This document shows, in pieces, positions 1-13,600 of a stretch of 64,000 nucleotides of DNA. Under the pieces are notes generated by a model that had not been told where the DNA came from, made no database searches, and worked only from the letters and a program-made list of their open reading frames with translations. The first letter of the stretch is position 1, and every line of letters starts with the position of its first letter. Position numbers and translations under genes: made by a program. Source of the stretch: Helopsaltes ochotensis (taxonomy: Eukaryota > Chordata > Aves > Passeriformes > Locustellidae); the NCBI GenBank assembly GCA_013400155.1, contig VXBM01000045.1, forward strand, positions 1,769,793 to 1,833,792, in the 5' to 3' direction.

Positions 1-400
1 GCCCGCGCCTCCCCCCGCGCTTTCCCTTCCTGTTATTTTCTAGGTACACAGATCGGTTTCTATGAAAATAGGAGAGCAGAGAGCGCTCCAGTCCCGCCCG
101 GCCCTCCCTTCCCCGCTGAAGCATGACATGGTTCTTTATGCGCGCCCGACATGGAGGCAGGGCGGCGAGGAGAAGCCGGCCGGTGTTGCCAGCAGGGCGC
201 CCGCTGTCCCCGGCCAAAGGGCCCGGCCCGTGGGCCTGGGAGTGCCCTGGCCCCCGCTGTCACCGAGGTCCAGGCCCAGCACGGACCGGCTCCTCCGGGT
301 GCCTATACGCCCCTCCCGAACCCTCCCCACGCCAAGCAGCGTGAGCAGACCTTCGGCAACGGCCTGGCCCCTAAGCACAAGGTTGTCCTAATTTCTGTAC
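1..400 (-). promoter_or_regulatory. CpG island at the left edge, possible HDGFL3 promoter flank
   Basis: About 30 CpG dinucleotides occur in the first 365 bp, ending abruptly in AT-rich sequence. In other vertebrates HDGFL3 lies 3' of BNC1 and is transcribed in the same direction, so its promoter would face this edge. The expected HDGFL3 first-exon protein start was looked for on the minus strand and is not present, so its exon 1 would be to the left of the window. The assignment to HDGFL3 is inference from synteny; the CpG enrichment is seen directly. Open frames here are GC-driven and not credible genes. Confidence 0.45.
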
Positions 401-3400
401 CCAGCCTCTTCTCCTCTGCCAGACATTCCACCTGCCTTCTCAGTTTAAAACTAAACCCCACATCCACCAAGCCATGGACCTTGGAGATGCACAATGGTGA
501 CTTCCCTTCACAGAGTGTTTGGGATCTTTTGCTTGCCAGGTGATGCCAGTTTTTCCCCATGGAAGGGAAGCCCTGGTAACTCACAAATCCCAGATATCAC
601 TGCTTTTACCATAATGCTATCAGTTCAGCTGTAATGTTCAAACATCAATTATTATTGACATTTATTATACTCAAGTACCTTATCTAGTAAAATTAGATAG
701 GCACCTGTGAGGTGGGTCACAAGTAGCAAAGTTTAGGGAAGGTTTTTCTGCAGGTCTGGCTGAAACTCTAGCAATAGGTTCCCCAGCCACTCCCACATTT
801 AAGATGTCAACTGTCCTCTGGGTTTAGGGAGACAGCTCTGGCTGGTGTTTTCCTGACTCCCAAGGAAAGCACCTGGCCACAGACAGTTCCTGCTGATGAA
901 GAAGGAAATAGATGGCTGAAGACTGTTAGGGTCACATTTTTTGCGGAGGGATTAGATGGACCATAGAGAGCACTACCAGTCTGCAATGGCTGGTAATGGC
1001 AGAAAAATAAGATAAATGCTTCTTCTAGCACCTGTTCCTGGGCTGGCACAGGATCAAGAAGACTTACTTTTTATGATACCCCCAGATACGGCTCTGGAGT
1101 CCAAATGCGGCTGTTGCTAGTATGTAAGTCAAGAAAGTTTTTGCTCTGGGTCATAAAAAAGGATAAGCACTTTGCTGCTGGTGGAAGCATTGCTGTAAAA
1201 TCATTAGTTCAGTATCAGCAGCAGACTAATAATGAAAGAAGGATTCCAAAAAGCTAGATAAACATTTAGATAATGAGCCTGCACTGTGCTCGGTGCTGTT
1301 ACCTGTTCTGAAGTTCTGATCAGTGACAGGGTTGCCAGTGCAGCCACCTACAGTATATACATCTGGCCAAACAGCTCACTTTCACTTTCACATCAAATAG
1401 GATTTTGTATCCTTGATACCTAATTCCCTTCAGAAAAATGTAATATAAAATCTCTGAGTATAGGAGCTGAGGACTCTGATTTGACTCTCTCCAGAATAAT
1501 CCTTTATGCTGTCTTACACACATAGGACTACCTCCCCAAACCAGCCTTCCCCCCAGAATACTTACTAGAGAGGTGGAGCTGCTTTATTTATTTATTTTTT
1601 TAAAATGCATTGTTTGCTTTTCATCTCAGGTATGAATATCTCTTTCTAGTACCTTATTTAGTGATCGTAAATCAGAAAGGAGCAGGATGTGTGTCAGTTT
1701 CGTGCAAAAAGAAACTACATGTACACGCCCAAAAGAACAATGTATTGCTAATGTCAAAATAGCAACATTTGAAGTGACTAGATAGAGAACTGAAACATCT
1801 CATTGCAATGTGCACATTGTTATTTCCTTTTGTCCCAACACTGGTGTCTGCAGAGAATGCAGGGAATTAATAATGTCTCTAGTCTGCAGTGAAGATAATC
1901 GTATACTAGAGCTCCAAAGACAACTCATCCCATGGACATGCAAAGATGCAGCTCTCTTTTCCCTGTGAATAGACTGCAAAGGATAAATGAGTTGCTAAGG
2001 TAAGAACTTTGTTCAGGTTTGGCCAGCTGAAAACTCTTAAAACATTCTGCAGATAGTTCCTCCTATCAAGCTGTGGTTAAGATGCTGGGAAAAGATGGGT
2101 AAGAAAAAGCAAATTCCCTTGCTGACAAATGAAAAACCAAATCAAATGTTCCACACATTAAGAGGAAAGTAAAGAACATTGGCACAAAACGCAAAGGCGT
2201 TTGGTAGTGTGCATAACCCCCTCAGCCACTCATCACAGCATACAAAGCCTGAGATCTCCTGCTAGGTCACCTGTATTCTGTTCCTTTCTCTTCTCTTACA
2301 AAGGAGAGTTCATCGACTCCTTCCATACAGAAGTGGAAAAGAGGAGTGAAGAGAGTTTCTTCCAAACACTTCAAGAGCAGTTTCAGAACATAACAGTGAG
2401 TGGAGGGGTGCAGAGGCTTGCTGAGATGTGCACTGCATGTACACAGCCCTAAGTCTAGAGAAGGCAAGAGCTGTGTCTGCTTTGGGCACAAAGATCAGCA
2501 GGTCACAGAGGCAGCAACAGCCATGTCCTCGTGGAGCAAGGGAGACCTGCGGCAGGGATGGGTGTCTCCTTCTCCCTGAACTCCTCCGAATGATCATACC
2601 AAGTTCTCTCTCACTTCTCCCCCTGCCGGACAGGTGCCCTATTCCCAGAGCAGGGCAGGATGCACAAGTATGAGCAGGGGGGACGGTAATGACAGAGGCC
2701 CAGCAGGACCACGAGGGAGGTGGCAGGGCCAGCAGCGTGGTCAGCAGTGAAACCCTGAGTCACGCAGGACAGATGGAGTCAGAGACAACTGCTCTGATGT
2801 CATTACCACACTACTGAATTTTGCTTTCCCAGTAATTCCCAGGAAACAGTGTTCTTAAGATATTGAGAAGCTTTCGGCTAGTTCTGATAATTTCTCCCCA
2901 GTTCATATGAGGAAAAGAATAACTACATTCCTGGTTGAAAACTTTCATAGTGAAAGGATTTCATTGATTTGAAAGTGTGGATCAATATTTAAGAAGAGAG
3001 CATGTGGACAAAAAAGGTCTAATTTCAAAAGAACCTTCCAAATTCCTGAATAAATTTTTAAACATACCTAAGTTTTGCATGAAATATTCCATGATCATGG
3101 TTTTGCACACACTTACTTGCATGCAGACAGTCTGGAATGCGAATCTTGTTCATGCTGGTATCCTGCACTTGCCATTTTTTGAGAAGCTGCCTATATTGTG
3201 TCTGTTGAAACCACATGGATTATTACATTTGCCTCTAACATTCTGTCCCTGGCCACCTTACAATTTTTGCTTTCCCTGCTGAAATCTCTTCTGAGATCGG
3301 ACTCTGTATGCTCTGCAGCATGGCCACCAGTACAATCAACTTTACTGTTAGATAACGAAATAAAACTATTTATTTTTACTTACCTACTGATATAGTTTGA

Positions 3401-6224
3401 TATATCAAGCTGTATCAGTATACTAAAATATAGGCTGATATAATTTTCTTTCCTTTTGCATTTCCTTTTCCTATATGTAAAAATGTGTCAGTAATGATTA
3501 CCATGATTAGTATTTTACCTATGACCACAGTAAAGTAGTGCTTCTCTGTTAAATATTTTAATAGGAAATTGTTCTGAATCACAACTGAGCCATTCCCCTG
3601 TGCAAGACATGTCTGAGAGCACAATCTGAAATCACAGAGCTACTTCATGTCAGGCAGAAAGAGGCCATGATGGTTTATGTCCATCCCAACATGCATAGAA
3701 AGGCACTTACCATGCCCATTAGGATATTCTTAATTACTGGAGATAAGCAGCTCACCAGGGGATCTCAAGCTTTCTCTTTAATAAGCTTAGAAGGGAGAAG
3801 GGTGTGTATCATAGCTGGAGCAAGTTATCTATACTCAGTTTCATGAATCTTCTTATGTTATACACTCCTAATCATATTAAATTAGACAATCTTTAAGGTG
3901 ATTGCTTTACATGTTGCAGAGGTGTGAACACGTATCCTAGAGGCAGAAGAGATAGAAGCACTTCAGTTAAAATTAACTTTCTCTCTGGTTGGGAGCTTTC
4001 CACTCTAAGCTGGAAAGGTTTGTATGGGATGGAAATGTTATTAGCAAGTATGCATTGCTGCCATTCCTTGTTCTCTACAGGCTTTTCATCTAAAGCTACA
4101 GCAGGCAAAAGATGCCTACAGTCAGTGCTGCTTAACGTGTTCCAACTCAAACCTCTGTTTCTAGTTTCTTGCATATCTTTTATAATTTAACCATTAGAAC
4201 TGAAATTTTCAATGAATCGAAACTCTTCTGACAATGACAGTAAAAGAAGTAATTGTAAAATTACCAAATTTCCGGGTACCATATAAATGTAGCTGAGTTT
4301 CAAGTGTCTGAAAAGCATTTGTACCCACTCAACAGGGATTAATAAACAAGCCTCGTGTTCTGTCTGGACTAAACATGCTCTAGGCTAAAGTGAACGTGAT
4401 TCAGCTCATGCTGGAGATGACTGTGGAGCAAAGCTCATGAGAGGAAAAAATGGCTCCCTGTGAGAGAACTGGGGAAAGCTGGAAGGGAAGCAGGAACTAA
4501 AGCCTGGAAAGGATGTGAGAAAAGCAGAAGGGGATTAAGAGAGGTAAAAGCAGACGTGTGTAAGAATACAAAGATTTCAGAGTATCTTAGTATAAATCAA
4601 GAAAACCAGCACATTATCTAACAAAATTCTATTGCCCAGTACATCTCATTCTCTGTGGGCAAGTTCTCTATACAAAGTCTAATGACCTGTCACTGTGCTG
4701 TCAATCAGCTCATCAGCTTACGTGGAAATCCTCACTGCATTCAAAGGTATTGGACTTTATGACCTACCAGTCTCTTGAGTGGTAATCAGCCTGAGATTTT
4801 CAAGGGGGGGGTGGGGGCGGGTGGGAAACAAATCGGAAGGAAATTTTTAAAGATCATATCACAAACCTTTTCAGTAACTTGAGTATTTCACAACTATTAA
4901 CTACCTGACTTTCCAACTTCACTTTTTGAATTTTCTCTTGTGGTCATGTGAAATGCTTTTGCAGCTATTTATTGAGAAACACTCATCAAAATCTAGTACT
5001 TCCATAAACATTACACATGATATGAAGATTATTTTGATGGACAGAAGTTGCACAATTTACTTTGCTGTTCCCATAATTTTATGTTTGTTATGGATATCAT
5101 TCATTACAACAAAACTAGAGACGTTTGATATGCTAATCTATAAAATGCTTCTTCAAATGGTCAGGTGAGAAACTCCACCTCCAAAGCTATAAAGCCATAA
5201 TGCCCAAGAAAGAAAACCTGCAACAAATACTTCTCCTCTGGAGAAATATTTTAGATGTGTCATCTAAAGTCTTAGAGATTTATTGGGTGAGAAGTATGTT
5301 GAGAGTTGACAAGAAGAATAAATTTAGTGCCAGATTCGTGACACTTACCCCATCATAGTTTCCCCTCATAAATACTGGAGAAAAGGATTTCTCTCACATG
5401 CCCTCTGGTACATTCATCAAAAAGCCTTTTGAAATGTGACTTAATGAATAATTACATCCCAACATGGACAGCAGAACATATTTATTTAAGGAGATTTGTA
5501 ACTTCACTTTTATATTACCTGAATGGCAGTGTCAGAAGCCAGGAAGGAAAAAGAAATAACGCAGCTAGCATGCAATTTCTGGAGATTGCTGCTGCTTTGT
5601 ATCATAAAACCTCTCATAGGGATGTACCTGTTGCTCAAGAATTCACTTGAATTCCGGAACCCAAGCCCTGAATCTCATCATGTTGTGCTGCAGTCTAATG
5701 CATAAATGTTATCACAGGAAAAAAAAAACTTCTGTCAGGAGTTTCTTCCTGGATAGGTTGGCATCAGCAAGATGGCAAACTAAATGACACAAGACTGCCA
5801 TCCCAGCTGTGTTGAAATGAGCAAAAAAATTCTCAGCATGTCACCTCTGAAACTTTCTTCAGATCATCCTTCTATATTCCATGGGCAACATCACCAAACT
5901 CTCAGTGAATCAAATCACTAAACTGGGTCTTATGCCCATCTCTCCCCATGTCTTTTACCTAGGCCACATCCAAATCTCACTGTCTTCCTTTTTCCATGGG
6001 CATTTTTCATCTCTGTGAAGGCACTTTTCTCCAGATATGATCTCTGTAGATCCTTCTTGACCTTTCCCATCCACATGCCCTCTTTCTCCAGTTCATGTGA
6101 AGCAGTGCTTTGAGGATATGGCCATTCTTTATAAGCACTTTGGTTTGCTCAAGAGTCACTTGGAAATATCCTCTTCCTGTCATCACACCTTGGCTTCACA
6201 GGACTGAGCATCCTGCTGCTTTTT
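401..6224. other. Intergenic sequence, no gene seen
   Basis: AT-rich DNA with only short open frames lacking recognisable domains. The G-quadruplex motif at 4804-4825 is the only feature found. Confidence 0.7.
4804..4825 (+). other. G-quadruplex motif
   Basis: Four G-runs (8, 5, 3 and 3 bases) are separated by single-base loops, in an otherwise AT-rich setting. Single-base loops favour a stable parallel quadruplex. No gene is near it. Confidence 0.7.
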
Positions 6225-6353
6225 TGTTGTGGGTTAACTCCAGTAGGCAGCCAAGTCCCACGTGGTCAGCACCACTTTGGTCACAAATCCAAAACACAGC
6301 ACCATATGAGCTACTGTAAAGAAAATGAACTATATCCCAGCCAAAACCAGAAC
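6225..6353 (-). mobile_element. Internally deleted LTR remnant of an avian endogenous retrovirus family
   Basis: Both ends resemble an LTR family I recall from many bird genomes. On the minus strand it begins with a GGTTTTGGCTGGGATA-like motif, continues through TTTTGGATTTGTG, and ends with GTTAACCCACAACA, with TG and CA near the termini. It is only about 130 bp, so the middle of the LTR (promoter region) is missing. No internal retroviral gene is seen on either side. The family is identified from memory; a repeat-library comparison would settle it. Confidence 0.55.
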
Positions 6354-7554
6354 TTTTTTCCTCACCTTACCCACCCCCATCCTGCCCAGATTTACTACAT
6401 CATTCCCATGGCTCCTGGATGATGAGTCCTCAAAGGGACCTGGGAGTAAGGACTGAGATACTGCTGGGTTTGAAGCATTGAGGGGAGTCCTCAGGCTCTG
6501 TGGTCGTGGTGATGCTGAGGATGATGACCACATTGGGTGCCAGGATGAAAACAGGCATTAAGAAGTGCCTGGGGAAATGGATATGGATGATATTGCACCT
6601 GATGGGTTGCAGGGGAAGTAAGTAATGGCTGATCAGGCAGAAAACAGGGCAAGTTACCTTCTTGTCCTTCATCATCCTCAAAAAATAAGGACTCAGCTCT
6701 CTGGGCAGCCATTCCTTTCCTCTCCAGGGCATGGTGGGAAGCTGGGATGCAGGGACTGAAGTGGTTGTATACACCACCACAACACTTGGTATAATATACT
6801 ATTGCTTAAACCTTGTGGTGTACTCTTAAAAATCAGCACACCACCCTGCACAATGCAAGAACTGGTTCCAGCTGCCTCCCATGAGAACTTCTTAAAAGCA
6901 CATTTCTTCACACATTCCACACAGCCTCTACCTCCAGATCATGTTTCTTGTGATGGCCTGCAAGTGCCCCTTCCTACTTACATCTTGTCATGTGGCAGCC
7001 ACATGTTGATTGTTTCTCCATTAACCAGACCTACCCACAGTATCTTGCTCACCTATTTGTCTCTCAGCGATCTGCAGCCTATACTCCTGCTCATGACATG
7101 TCCTTTTCAGAACTGTAACCTCATTTCTTTTGAATTCCTTTCTCAAAACTCCATCCCTCCCAGAAAACCTAGGATAGCTGATTAGGTCTACCACACCTCT
7201 AATGAGTGAGGGTTAGCATAGGAGCCTGGAATTAAGTGCTACAGAGGCTGAAGAGAAAAGGTCAGGCGTAGGCTGTGCAGAAGGAAAGGAAGTTAACATG
7301 CTTAATAACAATTAAGATGAAAATGTATAATTAATATTACCTTGCCCAGTGTTTCAGTGATCCTTTGTTGTATAATGTATCTTTTTCCACAAAGTCTGAC
7401 TTTGTTTTTCTCAACACTGCCCTCTTCAAAGAAGGCCTCTTCTTCTGAGTTTGGAAAGTTACATGTTTATAAATAATAAATATTACAATAAAACCCAGGG
7501 ATACTCTACTTGCTAGCAAACAGCCAATATGCACTAGATCTCTTAGAAGTCAAA

Positions 7555-7630
7555 GGCCTGATTCTGCTGCTGTTTGTGCCACTTTATCTACTTTGATGCA
7601 GTGAAGTTGTTCCTGATTTGTATCACTGAA
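7555..7630 (+). repeat. Possible ancient amniote interspersed repeat
   Basis: It starts GGCCTGATTCTGCTGCTG and ends TTGTTCCTGATTTGTATCAC, with a GCAGTGAAGTTG piece between. This order resembles a palindromic ancient repeat common in turtles and archosaurs. The match is from memory and diverged. Confidence 0.3.
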
Positions 7631-10600
7631 AAACTGAGTTGCTAAAATGTAAAATCACAGTAAGATACAAAACCAATATAAATATTACAAGATAATATAC
7701 ATCCTAGCAGATGTGTATTGTTTGCAGAGATTTGCAGAGACATCATTACAAGCCAGGAAACATACATATTTCTAGAAAGTGACAGCATTACTATGTAATT
7801 AGAACAAAGAGGATAAGGAAGTGGCTTGTTTCTGTCCACCTGTTTTTCTTCTTTAGCTGTCATGTTTAAGTGGATGCTACCTTACTGAACATGAACTCCA
7901 GTTCAAATCTTCCCACTGCAGTTTAGAGAACTACAATGTTTCAGAAGAAAAACGTTTTCAGAAGAAAAATTCTAACCTATCTTCACTGAATAATATCAGC
8001 AAAGGACTTTTGCTGGAAGACAAGCATAAAATATTTAGGCTGGTTAGCATTAAGAAAGTCAAAGTGAATATCATGAGATGAAGCAGCCAAACAGAATTGG
8101 CAAGGATAGTCTTATAAGGGAGAGGTATTAATAGACTCCTACTCCCACTGGACACGATGCTCCTGTCTTACTCAGGCAAACCTCCCACGAAAACTTTCAA
8201 AGGGCATAATGCCAGTCCAGAGCTGAGCAGGAACTTTGGGACCAAAAGCGATTCCCAAATCTTCTGCCCGTTCATATAATGCCTCTGTTAATTGCTTGTA
8301 CTGCATCCTCCCTCTGCAACTTCATGGGGCCTGGCAGCTGGAGGGCCTGGCAGCTTGCTCTACTGGGCAGATGCTGACCCTCTGAAGAGAAAAGTCAGTT
8401 TGTTGCCAAGTGGGCCATGGTGCCTAAAGAGGAGAAACAGTTTGAACATTCGCAGCTGCTTTTTGTCATCCTGTGATCAACAGTGAACTTCTGGAGCATG
8501 GCTAGCAGGTCAGTAGAAAGGCAAGGATTGATCCAACTGGTTAGGCAGCGCAGACCTTAGTTAAATTGCACTGTCACACAAGCCTCAGTTTAAGTAGAGC
8601 TCTGGACCTACATGTTATTTTGGTCCTGCCACAGGAAAAGATCTACTTTTCCATACTTCTGTGTGAAGGACAAATCTCAGGCAGCTATAGTATGAAACTG
8701 AAATGAGCTGCACTTTGCTTTCCCATTTAGTGTCCTCTTCTCACTCACAGTCTTCCAGAATAGTTTCTACTTACAGTGGTAGCTTAGGGAACTTACAGGA
8801 TGTAGACTTCAGCATCCAATATAGAAGGATTCAAACCAATATAAACTATTTACATGGATATCAGTATTGTCCACATAACATAAAATTAACATTGTTAACA
8901 GGGGATAAGAAGAATTGAGATTCAGGGTAGTAATATAAACTAGTAACAGCACGCTGTTCTATAACCACAAGCTGTAAGTTATTTCACATTTAGTACTGGC
9001 CATTATATAAGCTTTATGCAATTTGTTTGTTTCAGCAATGGGACTTTAAATGAACAGGCAAAAGATGGTTCTATTTTGTGTTAATTTCCCCAGGTTAATA
9101 AAGTGTCAAATTAAAGCAAGGAATTAATTTCTCAGCTAATACGTAGTTTACATTAACTGTTGTTGTAACAAAGGTCAATAGACCAAATGGCCCTGTCTTG
9201 GTGCAGCTTTGCTGCCGGCAATACAAGAAATAATTTGGCCGCTGTGTATGTAGTGTACCCAGATCTCTGCTGCACAAGGCAATGAAAGGAAACACACTCA
9301 TGCAAGCCTGCCGAGCATAAAGCTCCCATAAATGCTCACTGCACTCTTGCACAACCAGCAAGATCCCGCTTTTGAGTTCTCTGGACAGAACTGCAGGCTT
9401 AAAAATACTATGTTGTTCTGCACATTTACAGACTACTAATGAAAAACTGGTAGATGAAATTTATACTACATGTTGCTTAAACTGTATACATATATCATGT
9501 AAAATGGTACGCAGCAAAGCATACACACAAATGTAAACCCTCAGACATCAGACATTCCTTTATTTCACTGAGTATGAACTCTTTTTCTCTCTCACACATG
9601 CTCTCACACTGTAAGGAACCTACTGGTTCTCACTGATCCCAAGCATTCCTGGGGGGCTGGCAAGGTCCAAAGAGCCGCCTCATAGTAGATCACTCTGCCA
9701 TGTGTTTGCCTTTCCAAACAAACATTTGCTAGAAATCCATCACCTTCAATGCAGCACCATCATGTGACATGACAGTAAAAATGTTTATGTGCAGTCTCTC
9801 TCAGTGTTTTGCAGACAGGAAAGTATCTGTAGGAATGAGGATACTGCAGTACCCTCTCTTTTAACTACCCTCTCTTTTTTTGGCAATAGCTTTGATCCTT
9901 TACAAGTGTCCTTCTTCTGTCAGTAACCGCTCTGGTTTGGATTAAGGACAAATGCTCCATTTCCCTCATTTTTTAAAGTGAAGTGCTCCTGCAAGCTCAT
10001 TTGTTTGAAGTCTGTGATCCAAACACTTAAAAACTAGGGCTTTGAGCCCCTAAATGTTTGCTTTCAGATTCATGGCATATTCATTGCTAGGCATGTCAAA
10101 GGCTACTGCCCCACCACATAGCATGGTCAGCTCCAGTCTTCCATGGAATGGGCAGTGGCATTTGGAGATGCTGCTGCACAAATGAGCAGAAGTCAAGTCA
10201 GAACGTGTGCAATTATTACTGCAATTGATGGGAATCTAGGTTATGTTGTGATGCTCCTAAGGCCTGAAGCTTTATTGTTACTGTCTATCCATATACTGAC
10301 TGAATCACACAAATGTCCTGCAGGAAAACTCCAGGAATAAATGACTGAGTAGAACAAACGTAGTAGAGTCATCTCCGTATGAAACAGCCCATGGAGGCAA
10401 ACCAGACATTCTTACTGCAGAAGCTTGAAGATGCCATCTCTAGACTTTCTGTCACCGTGCATTGGGATATGCCTGGGCAGTGTCAACAGCTGAATCTCTA
10501 CTGGATTTAGTGGAGTCTTCCCTTTTCTGGCTAACAAAACTGTTGGGAATGGGTTTGCTTTTAAAATGTTAATTTATTCAATTTTAAAGGCTGATTACTC

Positions 10601-13600
10601 CCAGTGCTCGGCTTTTGTTTTCGAGCTGGTCTGAATTCTTCATCTAGGAGAAGGTGTCAATTTGCTGACAAAACCGGATAAATTTCTAGTCTGTAAAATC
10701 TAAACAAATCACACCACCCTGCCCTATATTATGGCATACACACATGCACTCTTGACCCATGGCTCTTGCTATTTAGAGGGTAAGGTTTTTCTACATTTTG
10801 GTGGGTTTTGCACTACAAGTCAGGGAGGCCCAGCTGAGGGCTCCTGCACTATTTAAAAGGATACCGCAGGACTGTTTTAGTGTAAAAGTAAAAACAGATG
10901 ACACTATGTGAAAAGGGCTTCTTACTTGCTTGCCAAAACCTCTACAATTTCGAAATTCTGCTATGTATCTTTTAATATTCACTCCTGTGATCATTTGTAA
11001 CATACAAGTGCTTTTAAAGTGGCCTCTGAGACATTCTAAATATTCTTGCTTTCTGTTTTACTCCTCTCATTTGTAGGGTGAAAGGAAGATAATGTCGGCT
11101 TTCTCTAAAGCTGGCCCACTTTCAGGAATATATGTATTATGACTCTTGCTTTCCTTACAATGCTAATGATGTGCATAACAGGTAAAAATACTAATAAAAA
11201 CAATGGGTATTTTTAAGGATTTGATGGGCTATATGTTCCTTCCATCTGCAACCTCCATTATTCCATCAGAGTTGAGCACAATAATGTAAGTAAACTTTTG
11301 CCTAGTGTTTGATCCTCTGTAAAATAATGGAGCCAATTTGCAGCTTTGTACTGACTATCCTAAGATGGCCACATGCTTCTTTATGAACATTGATTGTAAT
11401 GCCAAAAAATGCTCAAATTATTTTCACTTTGAATTACTCAACCTTTCAGAATATTTTTGAGGATGACATAGAAACCAAACACACGGAACATCTTATATAT
11501 ATTAATTTTTCTCCTTGACACTAAAATGGCTACCAGAGTGCTTAAGTTTCCTAAGATGTCAATGCAGATCTGAATGCTCACAGGAATAAACAATACAAAA
11601 CTCAGTAAAGACGTGGTTTTGAAAATATTATGGTGGAGTGTATGAAAAATTCAGAAACTTTGTTTGTTCTGGACATGTCTAACATGGCCCAGTGCAGCCT
11701 ATATATGTGACAAATGTTTGTCACAAAATCTAAGTACAGACAGGTTATAAAAACTGATGGCATCTGGAGAAATGAAGAATATTCAAGCCAAATGTAGGAA
11801 ATAATGTAATATAGTTTTGAGTGATTTATTCTGGCATGACAGGGAACCTAATCTGTATGAATGCAACTCTGTATTTTAGGGAATACTTTCTTTTTATTTT
11901 AAGTCTTCCAGGCTGCATATTATATCTACCACAGAAAACTAGTGCTAGTGTAGATCCAAGAAAAGTCAAACAATGTTTTAGGAAGGAGGTATTAGAGGAC
12001 ATAATTAAACATCAGTGACTGGGTCAATGGGCTCTTTGTGTAAGACAAAAGTTATAAGACCCATGGTTTCTTCTGAAAATCAAAAACCAAGCAGCCCAGG
12101 AATTCCCAAGATAGATCTAGGATTGGTGTGAGAAGTGTCAAATAATAAGGCAGAACAAAAGCTTGAAAACTGATTGAGAAGGAATTTTGAACAAGCAATT
12201 ACATATAGAGGCTGGACTTTGGGGTTGGCTGCTGGATGAGAGAGTTTTAGGCCAAGATTATCTGATTTTTTTCTTTAAATAGAAAATCTGTGACTCTTGA
12301 TATTCTTTTAAATGAAGATGTGTGTAGTTCACAAGTATTCAGTACTGAATGTGTTTATATAGAAATTAACTGATAGAAACTTTAACCAAGAGAACTATAA
12401 AATACTACCAAGCTGGGATTTCTAAACTAGGCTTTGGTCGGAGGATAAGACAAGAAAGTTTTTGCAGATTTTTTTTTTAAAGAAAAATGAGAATTCCACT
12501 GGGAAGCTTAAGTTTAGAAGCTAATATCCCAACCTCTACAAGATGTCTGTCAAACTGTCACTCACACTGAAAAGTACACCACCATTCCTTGTACACATGG
12601 TCACCAGCTACATTCTGCTGAGTTTAAAGCAGAGAAAACTGCAATTGTAAATGTCCTGGGAAACTGCTGAAATGCCATCTACAATGTATGTGTACTATGC
12701 AGCTGGTGGAGATGCTCTCTTTGAGCACCATCAAAAACGTGAAGGCAGGAGAAATCTTTCCTTTAACTTCTAAACTTTTCACAGAGGTCATTTTATAGCA
12801 TAATTTACTCCAAATTGCATTGATTATACTGCTTATAGCTCTGTACCATACCAGTCAATGTACTGACTGATCAGCTTATACTTCTAGACATTTTGTTGTG
12901 AATTCTTATGGATTTGGGGAGAAAATAAAAGCACATGCTTGTGAGTTGGATTTTTAGAAGTGTTCCTGTATTTTTAATCCTTGAATCCTGTTGTCAAGAG
13001 ATGAACTAGGGACTCTTCAGAATTATGTGGTGGACAATTGTTAAGCCCTGGGGGCTTTGTTGGTTTTTTTGCTCTCCTGCTGTCTCAGGGCAAAACCAAT
13101 TTCCTTTTCAGAACGAGGAAGCCAATATTTACTTATGACAGCTACCAAATTTTGCAGTCTACTGGGAAAAACTATTGGGTCAAGCCCTGCTTTAGCTTTA
13201 TTCAACCTGCTGTGAGCTGAGGTACTGGCACTGTACTGCAAGCTGTCCCTTGTGTCCAAAAGCACAACTATTAATAAAAGAAAATATCCATGAGAAAGCT
13301 TCTGCAGGATAGACTAGCACAGGACTCGTGGCTCCAGCATCTCTCTGGTCATTTGTTGATGCAGGTGATGGCTCTCTCCGAAGCTCCTTAGCACATGCTG
13401 GTGCTGTACCATGGTGCAGATGCCAGAAGGACGTGGCCACCTGGACTTTCTCTTCTCCCTGGGGTCCCTGCATTAGCCAGAGGTGTGCCTCCAGCACGGC
13501 TGTTGCCAACACCATGGACACACTGCAGTCTGCCAAGGCACTGCTGGATCAAATGGACTGCTGCTTCCCAGAGGCAGCTTGAAGGGTTGTCATTGCTGTA

